The position numbers and the translations under genes are program-made. Under the pieces are notes generated by a model. The model saw nothing but the letters and a program-made list of their open reading frames with translations. It was not told where the DNA came from and searched no databases. Below are positions 34,982-44,197 of a DNA stretch of 64,000 bases, piece after piece. Position 1 is the stretch's first letter. Every line of letters begins with the position of its first letter. The DNA is from Robbsia betulipollinis (GTDB taxonomy: Bacteria; Pseudomonadota; Gammaproteobacteria; Burkholderiales; Burkholderiaceae): NCBI RefSeq assembly GCF_026624755.1, contig NZ_JAPMXC010000001.1, positions 2,452,365 through 2,516,364 of the forward strand, written 5' to 3'.

Positions 34982-35155
34982 GACACGATTGTCGCGGCGG
35001 CGCGACGTCATGACGCATCAATGGGATGCCGAGGTGGCATCGCAGGCTTCGGGCATGCACTGCGGGTCTATACTAGTAGGGACGATGCACGCCTTGTCAG
35101 GCCGGGGCGCCGGCCCGGATCGGGGCGGTCAGTGCGGATTTTCATGGAGACGGCG

Positions 35156-35791
35156 ATGATCGAAGCGTTTTCGCTGGCGGCGGGGCTGGCGTGGGCCAGT
35201 GGCCTGCGCCTCTACCTCACCGTCTTTCTGGCCGGTCTCGCCGGCCGCAGCGGCATCGCCGATCTGCCCGGTACCCTGCATATTCTGTCCTCGCCATGGA
35301 TCATCGGCATTGCCGCCATCCTGGCGACCCTGGAATTCCTCGCCGACAAGATTCCGGCGCTGGATTCGCTCTGGGATGCCTTCCATACCGTGATTCGCAT
35401 TCCCGCCGGCGCGTTGCTGGCGACGGCCGCGTTCGGTCATGCCGACGCGACCGTTTTGTCTGTCGCGGCGGTGTTCGGCGCGGGTCTCTCCGGGGCGGCG
35501 CATCTGACCAAGGCAGGCACCCGCGCATTGATCAACTTTTCGCCGGCATCGTTGTCGAACTGGCTGGCTTCCTCGGCCGAGGACGTGCTGGTGCTGGTGG
35601 GTCTGACCCTGGCGCTCTTCATGCCGATGGCCTTCCTGGCCCTGATGCTGGCTTTCCTGATGGTGGCCGGTTGGGCGTTGCCGCGCCTGTGGCGCGGCGT
35701 GCAGGGCGGCTGGCAGCGGATGTCGACGCAGATGGTCGGCGCGCGCATTCGTTCGCGTAGCGACTACCGTTCGCTCGGCAAGCGCGATTGA
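35156..35791 (+). CDS. DUF4126 family membrane protein
   Basis: A 211-residue protein with about five hydrophobic helices, starting MIEAFSLAAGLAWASGLRLY. The N-terminal glycine-rich helices and the helix pair VLVLVGLTLALFMPMAFLAL fit DUF4126, a family of unknown function. The C-terminus is basic and cytoplasmic (RSRSDYRSLGKRD). GGAGA five bases upstream favours ATG 35156 over ATG 35144. Its stop overlaps the TTG start of the following permease gene, so they are co-translated. Confidence 0.75.
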   Translation: MIEAFSLAAGLAWASGLRLYLTVFLAGLAGRSGIADLPGTLHILSSPWIIGIAAILATLEFLADKIPALDSLWDAFHTVIRIPAGALLATAAFGHADATVLSVAAVFGAGLSGAAHLTKAGTRALINFSPASLSNWLASSAEDVLVLVGLTLALFMPMAFLALMLAFLMVAGWALPRLWRGVQGGWQRMSTQMVGARIRSRSDYRSLGKRD

Positions 35792-38430
35792 ACCGCGCCT
35801 GGCCGACACGGGCGCGTCTTCTGGCATCGTTCGCCTGGACCATGACGCGCCGCGACTGGCGTGCGGGGGAACTGACCACGCTGCTGTTGGCACTGGTACT
35901 GGCCGTCGCCGCGCTGACCAGCGTCGGTTTCGTGGCGGATCGCATGCGCCAGGGGCTCGAACGGGATGCCCGTCAGATGTTCGGCGCGGACCTCCGCATC
36001 CGCTCGGACCGGCCGATGAATCCGGTTTTCGAGCAGGAAGCGCGGCGTCGCGGACTGCGCAGCGCGACGACCGCGGAGTTCCCCAGCATGGCTGCGGCGG
36101 TAGGGGCGGCCGGGCCGACGCCGGCGGCCTCGAACCCGGCCTCCGCCGCGCCCGTTGCGCAGGCGACGCGACTCGCGGCGGTCAAGGCGGTTTCCGCCGG
36201 CTACCCGCTGCGCGGCGCGGTGACCATCGTCACGCAGCGGGGGCCGCATGCGCCCGAGCGCGACGCGCGTGCGATTCCGACGCCCGGCACGGTCTGGGTC
36301 GACCCGGCGCTACTCGATGCGTTGCAGCTGCGTCTGGGGGACACGCTGCAACTCGGCAATCGCGATTTCACCATCGCCGGCGTGATCGTCCGGGAGCTGG
36401 ATCGCGGTTTCTCCTTTCTCGATTTTTCACCGCGGGTGATGCTGCGTGCCGACGAACTGGCCGCCACCGGTCTCACGGGGCGGGGCAGCCGGGTCACCTA
36501 TCGGCTGCTGGTCGCCGGTGACGACGCGCGCGCGCTTGCGTCGTACGAACGCTGGGCTGCGGCGCGAATCGCGCACGGGCCCGATGGCGGCGACCTGCGC
36601 GGCGTGCGCCTCGAGTCGCTCGCGCAGGGGCAGCCGCAAGTCCGCGAGACGTTCGAGCGCGCGGACCGTTTCCTGCGCCTGGTCGCCCTGCTTACCTCGC
36701 TGCTCGCCGCGGTGGCGATCGCCATGGCCGCGCAACGCTACGCGCGCCGGCATATCGACGGCTGCGCGGTGATGCGCTGCCTGGGCGCCAGCGAGCGCAC
36801 GCTGCGCGGCCTGTTCGTTATCGAGTTTTTGTTCCTGGGCGTGCTGGGCGGCGTTCTCGGCAGCGTGCTCGGTTTCGTCGGGCACTGGGTACTGCTGCGC
36901 TGGCTGGCCGGCCTGATCGGCGTCGCCTTGCCCTGGCCCACGCTCTGGCCGGTGGCGCAGGGCATGGGGGCGGGTCTCATCCTGCTGCTGGGTTTCGCGT
37001 TGCCGCCCTTGTTTCCCCTGACGCGCGTGCCGCCCGGACGGGTGCTGCGGCGCGATTGGGGCACGGTCGACGCCGGCCGCTGGCGCTATGCGATCGGCAT
37101 CGTGCTGTTCGCGGGGCTGCTGATTACCGCGGCGGGCGAGTGGCGTCTCGGGCTGATCGTGGCGGGGGGCTTCGCCGTGGGTGTGCTGGTGTTCGCCGCC
37201 GTGGGCTGGCTGGCGATCAAGGCGCTGGGCCGGATCGCGCGGCATCGCGGCACGCGCCGGCCGGGAATGGGGAAGGCGCGCGCGACGGCCCGCGGGTTCG
37301 GCTGGCGCTATGCGCTGGCGTCGCTGGAGCGGCGTGGCGGCGCGAGCGCGGTGCAGATCACGGCGCTGGGCATCGCGCTCATGTGCCTGCTGCTGCTGGG
37401 CATGACGCGCAACGATCTGATCGCCGGCTGGCGCAAGTCGACGCCGCCGGATGCGCCGAACCGTTTCATCATCGACATCCAGCCCGACCAGATGCCGTCC
37501 GTTACGCGTTACCTGATGGCCAACGGGTTGAGCCGCGCGGCGCCCGCACCCATGATCCGCGGCCGGCTGACCGCGCGCAACGGGCAGGCCGTCGCGCCCG
37601 CGCAGTTCAAGGAGGACCGCGTGCAGCGCCTCGTCGAGCGCGAATTCAACCTGTCCTATCGAACCACTTTGCCGGCGGACAACCGCCTCACCGCGGGCCA
37701 CTGGTACGGCGCCGACCCCGCGCCGCAGATTTCGATCGAGGCGGGGCTGGCCCGCGATCTCGGCATCAAGGTGGGCGACCGGCTGCGCTTCGAGGTCGCC
37801 GGGCAGGCGGTCGAGGCGCCGGTTACCAGCGTGCGCAAGCTGGACTGGGGCAGTTTCCGGGTCAATTTCTTCGTGCTGATGCCGCCCGCCGCGCTGGCCG
37901 GTTTCCCGTCGACCTACATCACCAGCTTCCATGCGGATGTGAGGCAACAGCCGGCGATCGATACCCTGGTGCGGCAGTACCCGAATCTGACCGTGATCGA
38001 CACCGGCGCCATCCTCGCGCAGTTGCAGCGGGTTCTCGATCAGGTGATCGACGCGGTGCAGTTTCTGTTCTTGTTCACGCTGGCCGCGGGGCTGGTGGTG
38101 CTTTACGCAGCCCTGGCCGGATCGCGCGACGAACGCTCGCGCGAATCCGCGCTGCTGCGCGCACTGGGCGCCTCGCACGGCCAGGTACGCGCGGCGCAGC
38201 TCGCCGAGTTTACCATCGTCGGCGCGCTCTCCGGGGCCATGGCGGCCCTGGGCGCCCAGTCCATCGCTTGGTTGCTCGCGCAGCGCGTGTTCGATTTCCC
38301 GCTGACGCCCAATCCGTGGATGGGGTTGGTGGGCGTGGCCGCCGGGCTGGTCTGCTCGATCGTCGGCGGCTGGTGGAGCTTGCGCAACGTGCTCAGGCGG
38401 CCGGCGTTGCAGTCGTTGCGCGAGACGTGA
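35788..38430 (+). CDS. ABC transporter permease, FtsX/YbbP type
   Basis: An 880-residue protein with an N-terminal helix (about residues 30-50), a large periplasmic MacB-like domain, a block of FtsX helices (about 285-410), a further pair of helices, a second MacB-like domain, and a final FtsX block (about 755-870). This duplicated layout is typical of YbbP, the partner of the YbbA ATPase in removal of unusual envelope lipids or lipoproteins. Start TTG 35788 overlaps the DUF4126 stop and matches the family N-terminus (FAWTMTRRDWRAGELTT). No ATPase gene is adjacent. Its 3' end overlaps the convergent glycosyltransferase gene by 38 bases. Confidence 0.88.
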   Translation: MNRAWPTRARLLASFAWTMTRRDWRAGELTTLLLALVLAVAALTSVGFVADRMRQGLERDARQMFGADLRIRSDRPMNPVFEQEARRRGLRSATTAEFPSMAAAVGAAGPTPAASNPASAAPVAQATRLAAVKAVSAGYPLRGAVTIVTQRGPHAPERDARAIPTPGTVWVDPALLDALQLRLGDTLQLGNRDFTIAGVIVRELDRGFSFLDFSPRVMLRADELAATGLTGRGSRVTYRLLVAGDDARALASYERWAAARIAHGPDGGDLRGVRLESLAQGQPQVRETFERADRFLRLVALLTSLLAAVAIAMAAQRYARRHIDGCAVMRCLGASERTLRGLFVIEFLFLGVLGGVLGSVLGFVGHWVLLRWLAGLIGVALPWPTLWPVAQGMGAGLILLLGFALPPLFPLTRVPPGRVLRRDWGTVDAGRWRYAIGIVLFAGLLITAAGEWRLGLIVAGGFAVGVLVFAAVGWLAIKALGRIARHRGTRRPGMGKARATARGFGWRYALASLERRGGASAVQITALGIALMCLLLLGMTRNDLIAGWRKSTPPDAPNRFIIDIQPDQMPSVTRYLMANGLSRAAPAPMIRGRLTARNGQAVAPAQFKEDRVQRLVEREFNLSYRTTLPADNRLTAGHWYGADPAPQISIEAGLARDLGIKVGDRLRFEVAGQAVEAPVTSVRKLDWGSFRVNFFVLMPPAALAGFPSTYITSFHADVRQQPAIDTLVRQYPNLTVIDTGAILAQLQRVLDQVIDAVQFLFLFTLAAGLVVLYAALAGSRDERSRESALLRALGASHGQVRAAQLAEFTIVGALSGAMAALGAQSIAWLLAQRVFDFPLTPNPWMGLVGVAAGLVCSIVGGWWSLRNVLRRPALQSLRET

Positions 38431-39706
38431 GCGCACGCTGGCCGGGGTGGCCAGGGTAAGTGGCCAGCAACGCGCTGCAGTAGGCTTGCAGGCGCTCGGT
38501 GCTGGCGGGGCCGCCGTAGAAGTCCGCGCGGCCCGGCGCCGCAGCGAGCAGGGTAGCGCGGCGTGCGGGGTCCGTCAGCACGTCGGCGAGCGCGTCGGCG
38601 AGCGCCGCCGCATCGCCGCAGGGCACCAGGATGCCGGCGCGGCCATCGTCCAGTACCTCGCGCGGGCCGGTCGGGCAGTCGCTGCACACCACCGGCCGCC
38701 CGAGCGCGAGCGCCTCGACAAGCACCATGCCGAGGCCTTCGTAACGCGTGCTCAACACCAGCAGCTCCGACCCGGCGACGACCGGATGGGGATTCGATAG
38801 ATAGCCGGTGAAATGGATGCGCGCGCCCTGGCCGCTCGCCTGCGCCGCGGCCTCGACCTGCGCGCGGTCGGGCCCGTCGCCCACGACCACCAGATCCACA
38901 TCGGCGCGCCCCTCTCGCAGCAGCCGCGCGTAGGCGTGGAACAGGGTCGCGTGATCCTTCTGCGCCTCGTCCAGCCGCGCGACCGAGACGATGTACGGTT
39001 TGTCGAAGACCGGCCCGGGGAGGGCGGCACGGCGCCGGATCTCTTCGATGTCGATGGCGTTGGGCAGCATCAGCACCTGCCGGATCGCGTCGCCGAACAG
39101 CTCGCGCGCCTCCTCGGCCATGGCGCGGTTCAGTACCGCGATACCGTCGTAGCGGGCGTATTGCCGCGCCAGCCGGGCGATCTTGGCCGGCCGGCCGACG
39201 AGGCGCGCGGCGAAGCTGAAGTGGCTGATGCCGATCCACGGCCGCTCGAAGCGGCCCGCCAGATGCCGCAGCGACAGATCGAAATCGACGATCACATCGT
39301 AATCGGCGGCGATCGACGCAATGCGTCGCCGGGCCCATTGCTTGTTGACCGTCGAGGCGAAGACGGTACGCGCCAGGCGCCCGAGCTTGCCCAGTCTGCC
39401 CTCGCGGCGGCGCGTGTGCAGCCCGTTGAGCAGCGGATGGGCGTGCAGGACATGCACTTCGATGCCCGCCGGGAGTTGCTGCCGATAGATGTCCTCGAAC
39501 TCGGGCGTCGGATAGGCGATCGACAAGCCCAGGGTGAACTGCCGGGGCGGCAGCGCGCGCAGCCAGCCGATCAGCGCGGTCTCGGTGCCGCCGCGGCCGA
39601 AGTCGACGATATGGAACAACACGCGCAGGGGCGCGGACGGCGCCGCCGCGGCGCCGGGCACGGAATCGACGGTGGATTCGTTCATGGGGGAGGACGGTGC
39701 CGGCAT
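38393..39706 (-). CDS. GT4-family glycosyltransferase
   Basis: A 437-residue GT-B enzyme. FHIVDFGRGGTETALIGWL (about residues 30-48) is the N-terminal glycine-rich loop, VSVARLDEAQKDHATL begins the donor domain, and STRYEGLGMVLVEALALGRP is the E-x7-E signature. The acceptor is probably an envelope glycan but is unknown. The start codon shares a base with the stop of the LOG gene (TGATG, 39708-39704), so translation is coupled; ATG 39685 is an alternative. It ends inside the 3' end of the permease gene on the other strand. Confidence 0.88.
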   Translation of the reverse strand: MPAPSSPMNESTVDSVPGAAAAPSAPLRVLFHIVDFGRGGTETALIGWLRALPPRQFTLGLSIAYPTPEFEDIYRQQLPAGIEVHVLHAHPLLNGLHTRRREGRLGKLGRLARTVFASTVNKQWARRRIASIAADYDVIVDFDLSLRHLAGRFERPWIGISHFSFAARLVGRPAKIARLARQYARYDGIAVLNRAMAEEARELFGDAIRQVLMLPNAIDIEEIRRRAALPGPVFDKPYIVSVARLDEAQKDHATLFHAYARLLREGRADVDLVVVGDGPDRAQVEAAAQASGQGARIHFTGYLSNPHPVVAGSELLVLSTRYEGLGMVLVEALALGRPVVCSDCPTGPREVLDDGRAGILVPCGDAAALADALADVLTDPARRATLLAAAPGRADFYGGPASTERLQAYCSALLATYPGHPGQRALTSRATTATPAA

Positions 39707-40293
39707 CAGACGGCGTCGTGGTGGCGCGCCCACTTGTCGATCGTCACCGGCTTGCGCTCGCGTAGCGCCGCCAGCAATGCCGGTACCTGGTTTTCGACGA
39801 CGAGCAGGTCGACGAAGCTTTCCCGCAAAAAGCCTTCCTGCGCGGTGTGACGCAGCATCGCCAGCAGCGGATCGTAGAACCCCGCCACGTTCAGCAGGCC
39901 GATCGGCTTGTTGTGATAGCCCAGCTGCGCCCAGGTATAGACCTCGAAAAGTTCCTCCAGGGTGCCGGCGCCGCCGGGCATTGCGATGAAGCCATCGCAC
40001 AGGTCCGCCATCATGCGCTTGCGCTCGTGCATGTCGGCCACCACGTGCAGTTCGCTCAATCCGGTGTGCGCGACTTCCCGGTCGACCAGCAACTGCGGGA
40101 TGACGCCGATGGCGCGTCCGCCTGCGGCCAGCACGGCGTCGGCGATGCGGCCCATCAGGCCGACCCGTCCCCCGCCGTAGACCAGCGTGATGCCCGCGGC
40201 GGCCAGCGCCTGGCCGAGGGCGGTCGCGGCTTCGCGATAAGTGTCCCGGGTACCGAAGGCCGAGCCACAATAAACACAGACGGCTTGAATCAT
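39706..40293 (-). CDS. LOG family protein (cytokinin riboside phosphoribohydrolase type)
   Basis: A 195-residue Rossmann-like protein with the two LOG signatures: MHERKRMMADLCD (about residues 88-100) and PGGAGTLEE (106-114). LOG enzymes cleave nucleoside 5'-monophosphates such as AMP-type cytokinin precursors to free base and ribose phosphate. In non-plant bacteria the real substrate is often unclear. Its ATG overlaps the upstream TetR gene stop (ATGA) and its stop overlaps the glycosyltransferase start. Confidence 0.93.
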   Translation of the reverse strand: MIQAVCVYCGSAFGTRDTYREAATALGQALAAAGITLVYGGGRVGLMGRIADAVLAAGGRAIGVIPQLLVDREVAHTGLSELHVVADMHERKRMMADLCDGFIAMPGGAGTLEELFEVYTWAQLGYHNKPIGLLNVAGFYDPLLAMLRHTAQEGFLRESFVDLLVVENQVPALLAALRERKPVTIDKWARHHDAV

Positions 40294-41042
40294 GGTGATT
40301 TTTCTGAAGCGAGGGGAAGGGGGGCGGCGCCGGCCGGAGGGAGCGACGCGCGCGCGGGGGCGGGCGTGCCGGCGACGTCCGGGACGGGCGGCGGCAGCGT
40401 GCCGCTGGCGATGTCGTCGAACATTTGCCGCGAGCGGCCCCTCAGATAGGGGGCCATGATCGACAGGATCTGCAGGCTGGCCTGGTGCAGTTCGGTGCGG
40501 ATCGCTTCCTGTTCGTTGTACTGTCGCGGATTCATCACGAATTGGTAGGACAGCCAGTACGTCGCGATCACGCCGATATTCGTCGAGATGACGCCGATCT
40601 GCGCCGGTGTCGCCAGCATTTCGTCGTCGGCGACGAGTTGCTCGCACAGATCGCGCGCGAAGCGCACCTTGTGCCCGACGATCTGCTTGAAGTGCAGTTC
40701 CAGCGTCCGGTTGCGCGCCAGCAGATCGTTCAGATCGCGATAGAAGAAACGGTAGGTCCAGAGAAAATCTGCCATGTACTTCAGGTAATGCCAGACCTCA
40801 TCGATGGTCGGCCGGCGTTCGGCGAATTGCAGACGCTTTTCGATCTCGCTTTCGAACTGCGCGAAGATGCTGTTGATGATGTCGTCTTTGTTGCGAAAAT
40901 GGTAATACAGGTTTCCCGGGCTGATCTCCATCTCCTCGGCGATCGTCGTCGTCGTGACGTTGGGCTCGCCGAGTTCATTGAAGAGTCGGAGGGACAACTC
41001 GAGTATCCGTTCGCGTGTACGGCGTCGCGGTTTGGCTTCCAT
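40290..41042 (-). CDS. TetR-family transcriptional regulator
   Basis: A 250-residue regulator. The N-terminal helix-turn-helix is clear (RERILELSLRLFNELG, then TIAEEMEISPGNLYYHFRNK, about residues 34-53). The middle is a helical ligand domain rich in Tyr/Phe (WTYRFFYRDLNDLLARN), and the last 40 residues are a Pro/Ala-rich tail. Start MEAKPRRRTRERI at 41042. It is first in a tight three-gene operon with LOG and glycosyltransferase genes and may control that operon; its ligand is unknown. Confidence 0.93.
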   Translation of the reverse strand: MEAKPRRRTRERILELSLRLFNELGEPNVTTTTIAEEMEISPGNLYYHFRNKDDIINSIFAQFESEIEKRLQFAERRPTIDEVWHYLKYMADFLWTYRFFYRDLNDLLARNRTLELHFKQIVGHKVRFARDLCEQLVADDEMLATPAQIGVISTNIGVIATYWLSYQFVMNPRQYNEQEAIRTELHQASLQILSIMAPYLRGRSRQMFDDIASGTLPPPVPDVAGTPAPARASLPPAGAAPLPLASEKSP

Positions 41043-41182
41043 GGTCTCCTGCGGATCGCCGCGGGTTTGCTGCGCGTGCAACGGTGAGGTATCGGCCGAT
41101 TATACGCGCGCACGGGTGCCGCTTTTCATTGCAATGGGAGCGCGCCGCATCCAGGCCGGGCCGCCCTCGGGCCGGGCCTGGC

Positions 41183-42676
41183 TCAGGCACCGACGGCGTC
41201 GCTCAGCGACGGGTCCGCGCACGGATGCGCGCGGAACCGCGCCTTCGCCGCATCGCGCAGGGCCGTACGCAATCCTTCCTCGAAGACCGGATGGTAGAAC
41301 GGCATGGTCAGGATCTGGTCGAGCGTCATGCGCTGCTGTACGCACCACGCGATCAGATGCCCGAGGTGCTCGCCGGCCGGTGCGATGCCTTCGGCGCCCA
41401 GCAGATGGCCGGTGCGCAGGTCGGCGTAGACGCGCAGCAGCCCGTGATTGCGCTGCGTTACCCGGCTGCGTCCCTGATTCTCGAAGCTCACCTCGCCGAT
41501 GACGATGGCGTCCGGATCGAGCGCCGACAGCGGCTGGCCCGCCATCAGCACGCCGGGGTCGCAGAACACGAGCGACAGTACGACCGGGCGGGACTGCGGC
41601 ACGGCGGCGGGCCAGCGTACGGCGCCTTCGCCCGCGATACGACCCTCGTTCGATGCGTCGTTGAGCCAGGGGCGTTGATGGTTCGCGTCGCCGGCGATGA
41701 AGATCGGTGCGCCTGCGCCGGGATGCGCGGCGGCATCACGGCCGGTGCGCTCGCTCAGGCACTGCAGCGTGTCCGGGTCGAACAGCGGCACGCCATGCGC
41801 ATCGCACCGCACCGAGGTGTTCTCGAGCGACAGTTTCTTCAGGTTCGGCGCGCGTCCGGTGGCCATCAGCACGAAGTCGTACGTTTCGCAGCGCGCCACG
41901 CCCTGGGCGTCGGCGAAACGCAGTTCGGCGCGGCCGTCGGCGCGCAACGCGGCGTGTACCTCGGCATGTTGATGAATCGGGAATTCGCGGGTAAAGCGTC
42001 GCAGCGCATAGTCGGCGACCTTGGGGTCGCTGATCGAGGCGATGCCGCCGCCCTTGCCGAACATCGTCACGTCGACGCCGAGCCGCGACAGCGCCTGTCC
42101 GAGTTCGATTGCGATGACGCCGGTGCCCACCACCGCGAGGCGGCGGGGCAGCGTGCGCCATTCGAAAACATCGTCGCTGGTGACGAGCGTGGGCCCGAGC
42201 ACCCGATATTCCTCCGGGATCACGGCGGCGCCGCCGGTGGCGATGACGCTGGCGCGGGCATGCACTTCGGTGTCGTCCCCCACCTGCAGCACGGTGTCCG
42301 ACAAGAAACGGGCGAGGCCGCGGAGCTTGTCCGCGGCCGGGAATGTTGCCACCTCGTCCACCACCAGACCCGCGAAACGGTCGCGCTCACGGCGCACGCG
42401 TTCGAGCACGCGCGTCTCGTCCACGCGCGGCGGCGCGTCGAGCGCGATGCCGAAACCGTCGAGCAGCGTCGTGTCGTGCAGCGCATTCGCCGCGGCGATC
42501 AGGAGCTTGGAGGGCATGCACGCATGACGCGCGCAGGTCGTGCCGTATTCGCCGGATTCGATGAGCACCGTCCGCGCGCCTTGCTTGACGGCGGCGCGGT
42601 AGGCCGACATCCCGGCCGAACCGGCGCCGATGACGGCAACGTCGACCTCGAGGCGGCGGCTGCTTGTTTGACTCAT
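41183..42676 (-). CDS. Dihydrolipoyl dehydrogenase-like flavoprotein disulfide reductase
   Basis: A 497-residue class I pyridine nucleotide-disulfide oxidoreductase. FAD-binding GAGSAG is at residues 17-22. The redox pair is Cys48/Cys53 in TTCARHACMPSK, which keeps the C-x4-C spacing but differs from the usual GGTCLNVGC. VVGTGVIAIELG is the NAD(P) site, IFIAGDAN closes the second FAD block, and the C-terminal His-Glu is in FYHPVFEE. No lipoyl-bearing dehydrogenase genes are nearby, so the partner substrate is unknown. It may be an orphan Lpd or another thiol reductase. ATG 42676 fits the family start. Confidence 0.85.
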   Translation of the reverse strand: MSQTSSRRLEVDVAVIGAGSAGMSAYRAAVKQGARTVLIESGEYGTTCARHACMPSKLLIAAANALHDTTLLDGFGIALDAPPRVDETRVLERVRRERDRFAGLVVDEVATFPAADKLRGLARFLSDTVLQVGDDTEVHARASVIATGGAAVIPEEYRVLGPTLVTSDDVFEWRTLPRRLAVVGTGVIAIELGQALSRLGVDVTMFGKGGGIASISDPKVADYALRRFTREFPIHQHAEVHAALRADGRAELRFADAQGVARCETYDFVLMATGRAPNLKKLSLENTSVRCDAHGVPLFDPDTLQCLSERTGRDAAAHPGAGAPIFIAGDANHQRPWLNDASNEGRIAGEGAVRWPAAVPQSRPVVLSLVFCDPGVLMAGQPLSALDPDAIVIGEVSFENQGRSRVTQRNHGLLRVYADLRTGHLLGAEGIAPAGEHLGHLIAWCVQQRMTLDQILTMPFYHPVFEEGLRTALRDAAKARFRAHPCADPSLSDAVGA

Positions 42677-42779
42677 CGCGTTTCTCCGTTGACTCGCGCC
42701 ACGCGCGATAACTGGGTAATTTGCCATAAGTCCACGCATGGCGTGCGGCGGCCGTGCGTGGGGGCCCCGGTGGACGGGA

Positions 42780-43784
42780 TCAGGGCCGGGACAGATCCCC
42801 GTCGCCCTGGTTGACCGCCGGAAGGGCGCCAGCGCCACTATGCCGATGGCTGGCACTGGCCGGCGGTGGCGTCGGCACGGGAGTCGCCATGGCTGCCGCG
42901 GGCGCGACGTTCGCCGGCGCGGCTGCGCCGGGGCCGGGGGTGGGGCGCGGGGCGGACGTGTCGCTGGCGGCGTGCGCCGCCGCGCGCGGTGGCGCATGCC
43001 GCGAGTGGGGCACCGGATTGCCGCCCGGCGGCGCGCTTACCACCAGCGGCCGTCGGTGACTGCGTTCGGCGGCGGCGAGGTTCTCCTTCTGCGCGTCGGG
43101 CAGCGCGAGATAGGCGTGCCAGGCCTGCTGACGGGCGTTGGGCGGGAGCACGCGCGACATTTCGTAATTTTCGCGTGCGATCCGGCGCTCATCGGGCGTC
43201 ATCTGCGTCCAGCGCAGCATGCGTGCGTGCAGACGCTGCTGGGCTTCGGGCGACATCCGGGTGTACACCGAGGCGATCGCCAGCCACTTGCGCTGCTGTG
43301 GAAACGAGAACCCGTCCCATTCGGAGGCGAAAGGGGCGAGCGCGATGCGCTGCATTTCGTCGAGACGACGCCAGCTTACCCCGCTGTCCGGTACCTCCGG
43401 GACGAATCGGGCGCGCGCCACGGGGGCCGCGGGTGGCGTGGCAGGCGACGGGACGGGAGGCGACGTGGCCGACGCGGCGGAAGGCGGAGCGGGCGGCGCG
43501 ACGGACGGCACCGACCCCGCCTTCCGGACCGTGCCCCGCGGCACAGGCGGCGTGCCCGACGCACTCGACGGACCCGCCGCGCCCGACGCGCCCGATGTCA
43601 CGCCCTCGGGCACGTTCAACGCCGGGAGTTGGGCGGCGGCGGACGTGACGCCAACCGGATGCCAGCGCGGCCAGGTGGCCAGCGCGCAGACCGCGGCGGC
43701 CACGACGGCGGTCAGCAGCAGCGCCGGAATGCGTGTCGTGCCGCCGCTGGTATGCCCGGGACGGCTGTCGATGCGCGAGTTCAA
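42780..43784 (-). CDS. DUF3106 domain protein, membrane-anchored
   Basis: A 334-residue protein with one N-terminal transmembrane segment (IPALLLTAVVAAAVCALATW), a long Pro/Ala/Ser-rich linker, a DUF3106 core (about residues 125-235: LDEMQRIALAPFASEWDGFS, WTQMTPDERRIARENYEMSR), and another low-complexity tail. DUF3106 repeats of W-x-MTPxER type look helical and envelope-facing, with unknown function. Its start overlaps the DUF3619 stop (ATGA at 43784-43781) in an ECF sigma operon. Confidence 0.8.
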   Translation of the reverse strand: MNSRIDSRPGHTSGGTTRIPALLLTAVVAAAVCALATWPRWHPVGVTSAAAQLPALNVPEGVTSGASGAAGPSSASGTPPVPRGTVRKAGSVPSVAPPAPPSAASATSPPVPSPATPPAAPVARARFVPEVPDSGVSWRRLDEMQRIALAPFASEWDGFSFPQQRKWLAIASVYTRMSPEAQQRLHARMLRWTQMTPDERRIARENYEMSRVLPPNARQQAWHAYLALPDAQKENLAAAERSHRRPLVVSAPPGGNPVPHSRHAPPRAAAHAASDTSAPRPTPGPGAAAPANVAPAAAMATPVPTPPPASASHRHSGAGALPAVNQGDGDLSRP

Positions 43785-44197
43785 CGGCTGCGTGCCAGAT
43801 ATTCGTTGAAACCGTGATCGAGATAGGCGTCCAGCGGCAGCGCGTCGCTCAGCACTTCCGCATCGAGACTTGCCAGTTCCGCCACCCGCTGCTGATCTTC
43901 CCAGTGCACGACGCCGAACAGCACCGCGACCAGCGCCGCGAGCGGCAACCAGACGCGCAGGCGGGCGGGGCGGGCAGGGCCTGCCGGGCGCGAGGCGCCG
44001 GTACCGGCCAGCGCGGGCACCAGGACCGGTTGACGGACAGCCACCGGCACGGCGGCTTTCTTGCGCGCCATCGCCAGTTGCCGGGCCGTGGCCAGGCGGG
44101 CCGCGGCGGTGTCCGATACCTGTGCAGCGCCCTCGTCGAGCACCCGGCGAATCTTTCTGGCGAGGATGACCTCGTTGAAGTCAGGAGCGGAACTCAT
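43781..44197 (-). CDS. DUF3619 membrane protein, possible anti-sigma factor
   Basis: A 138-residue protein. The N-terminal cytoplasmic half (FNEVILARKIRRVLDEGAAQ) is helical, one transmembrane segment (VWLPLAALVAVLFGVVHW, about residues 85-102) follows, then a short periplasmic end. It is directly after the ECF sigma gene with a 4-base overlap, the position of anti-sigma factors. No zinc-binding HxxxCxxC is present, so an anti-sigma role is inference from topology and position. Confidence 0.8.
   Translation of the reverse strand: MSSAPDFNEVILARKIRRVLDEGAAQVSDTAAARLATARQLAMARKKAAVPVAVRQPVLVPALAGTGASRPAGPARPARLRVWLPLAALVAVLFGVVHWEDQQRVAELASLDAEVLSDALPLDAYLDHGFNEYLARSR

Noticed and set aside
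41150-41182. Terminator after the disulfide reductase gene
   Set aside because: A long GC inverted repeat is present, but it has a G-G mismatch and no T run in the direction of transcription, so I do not list it as a feature.
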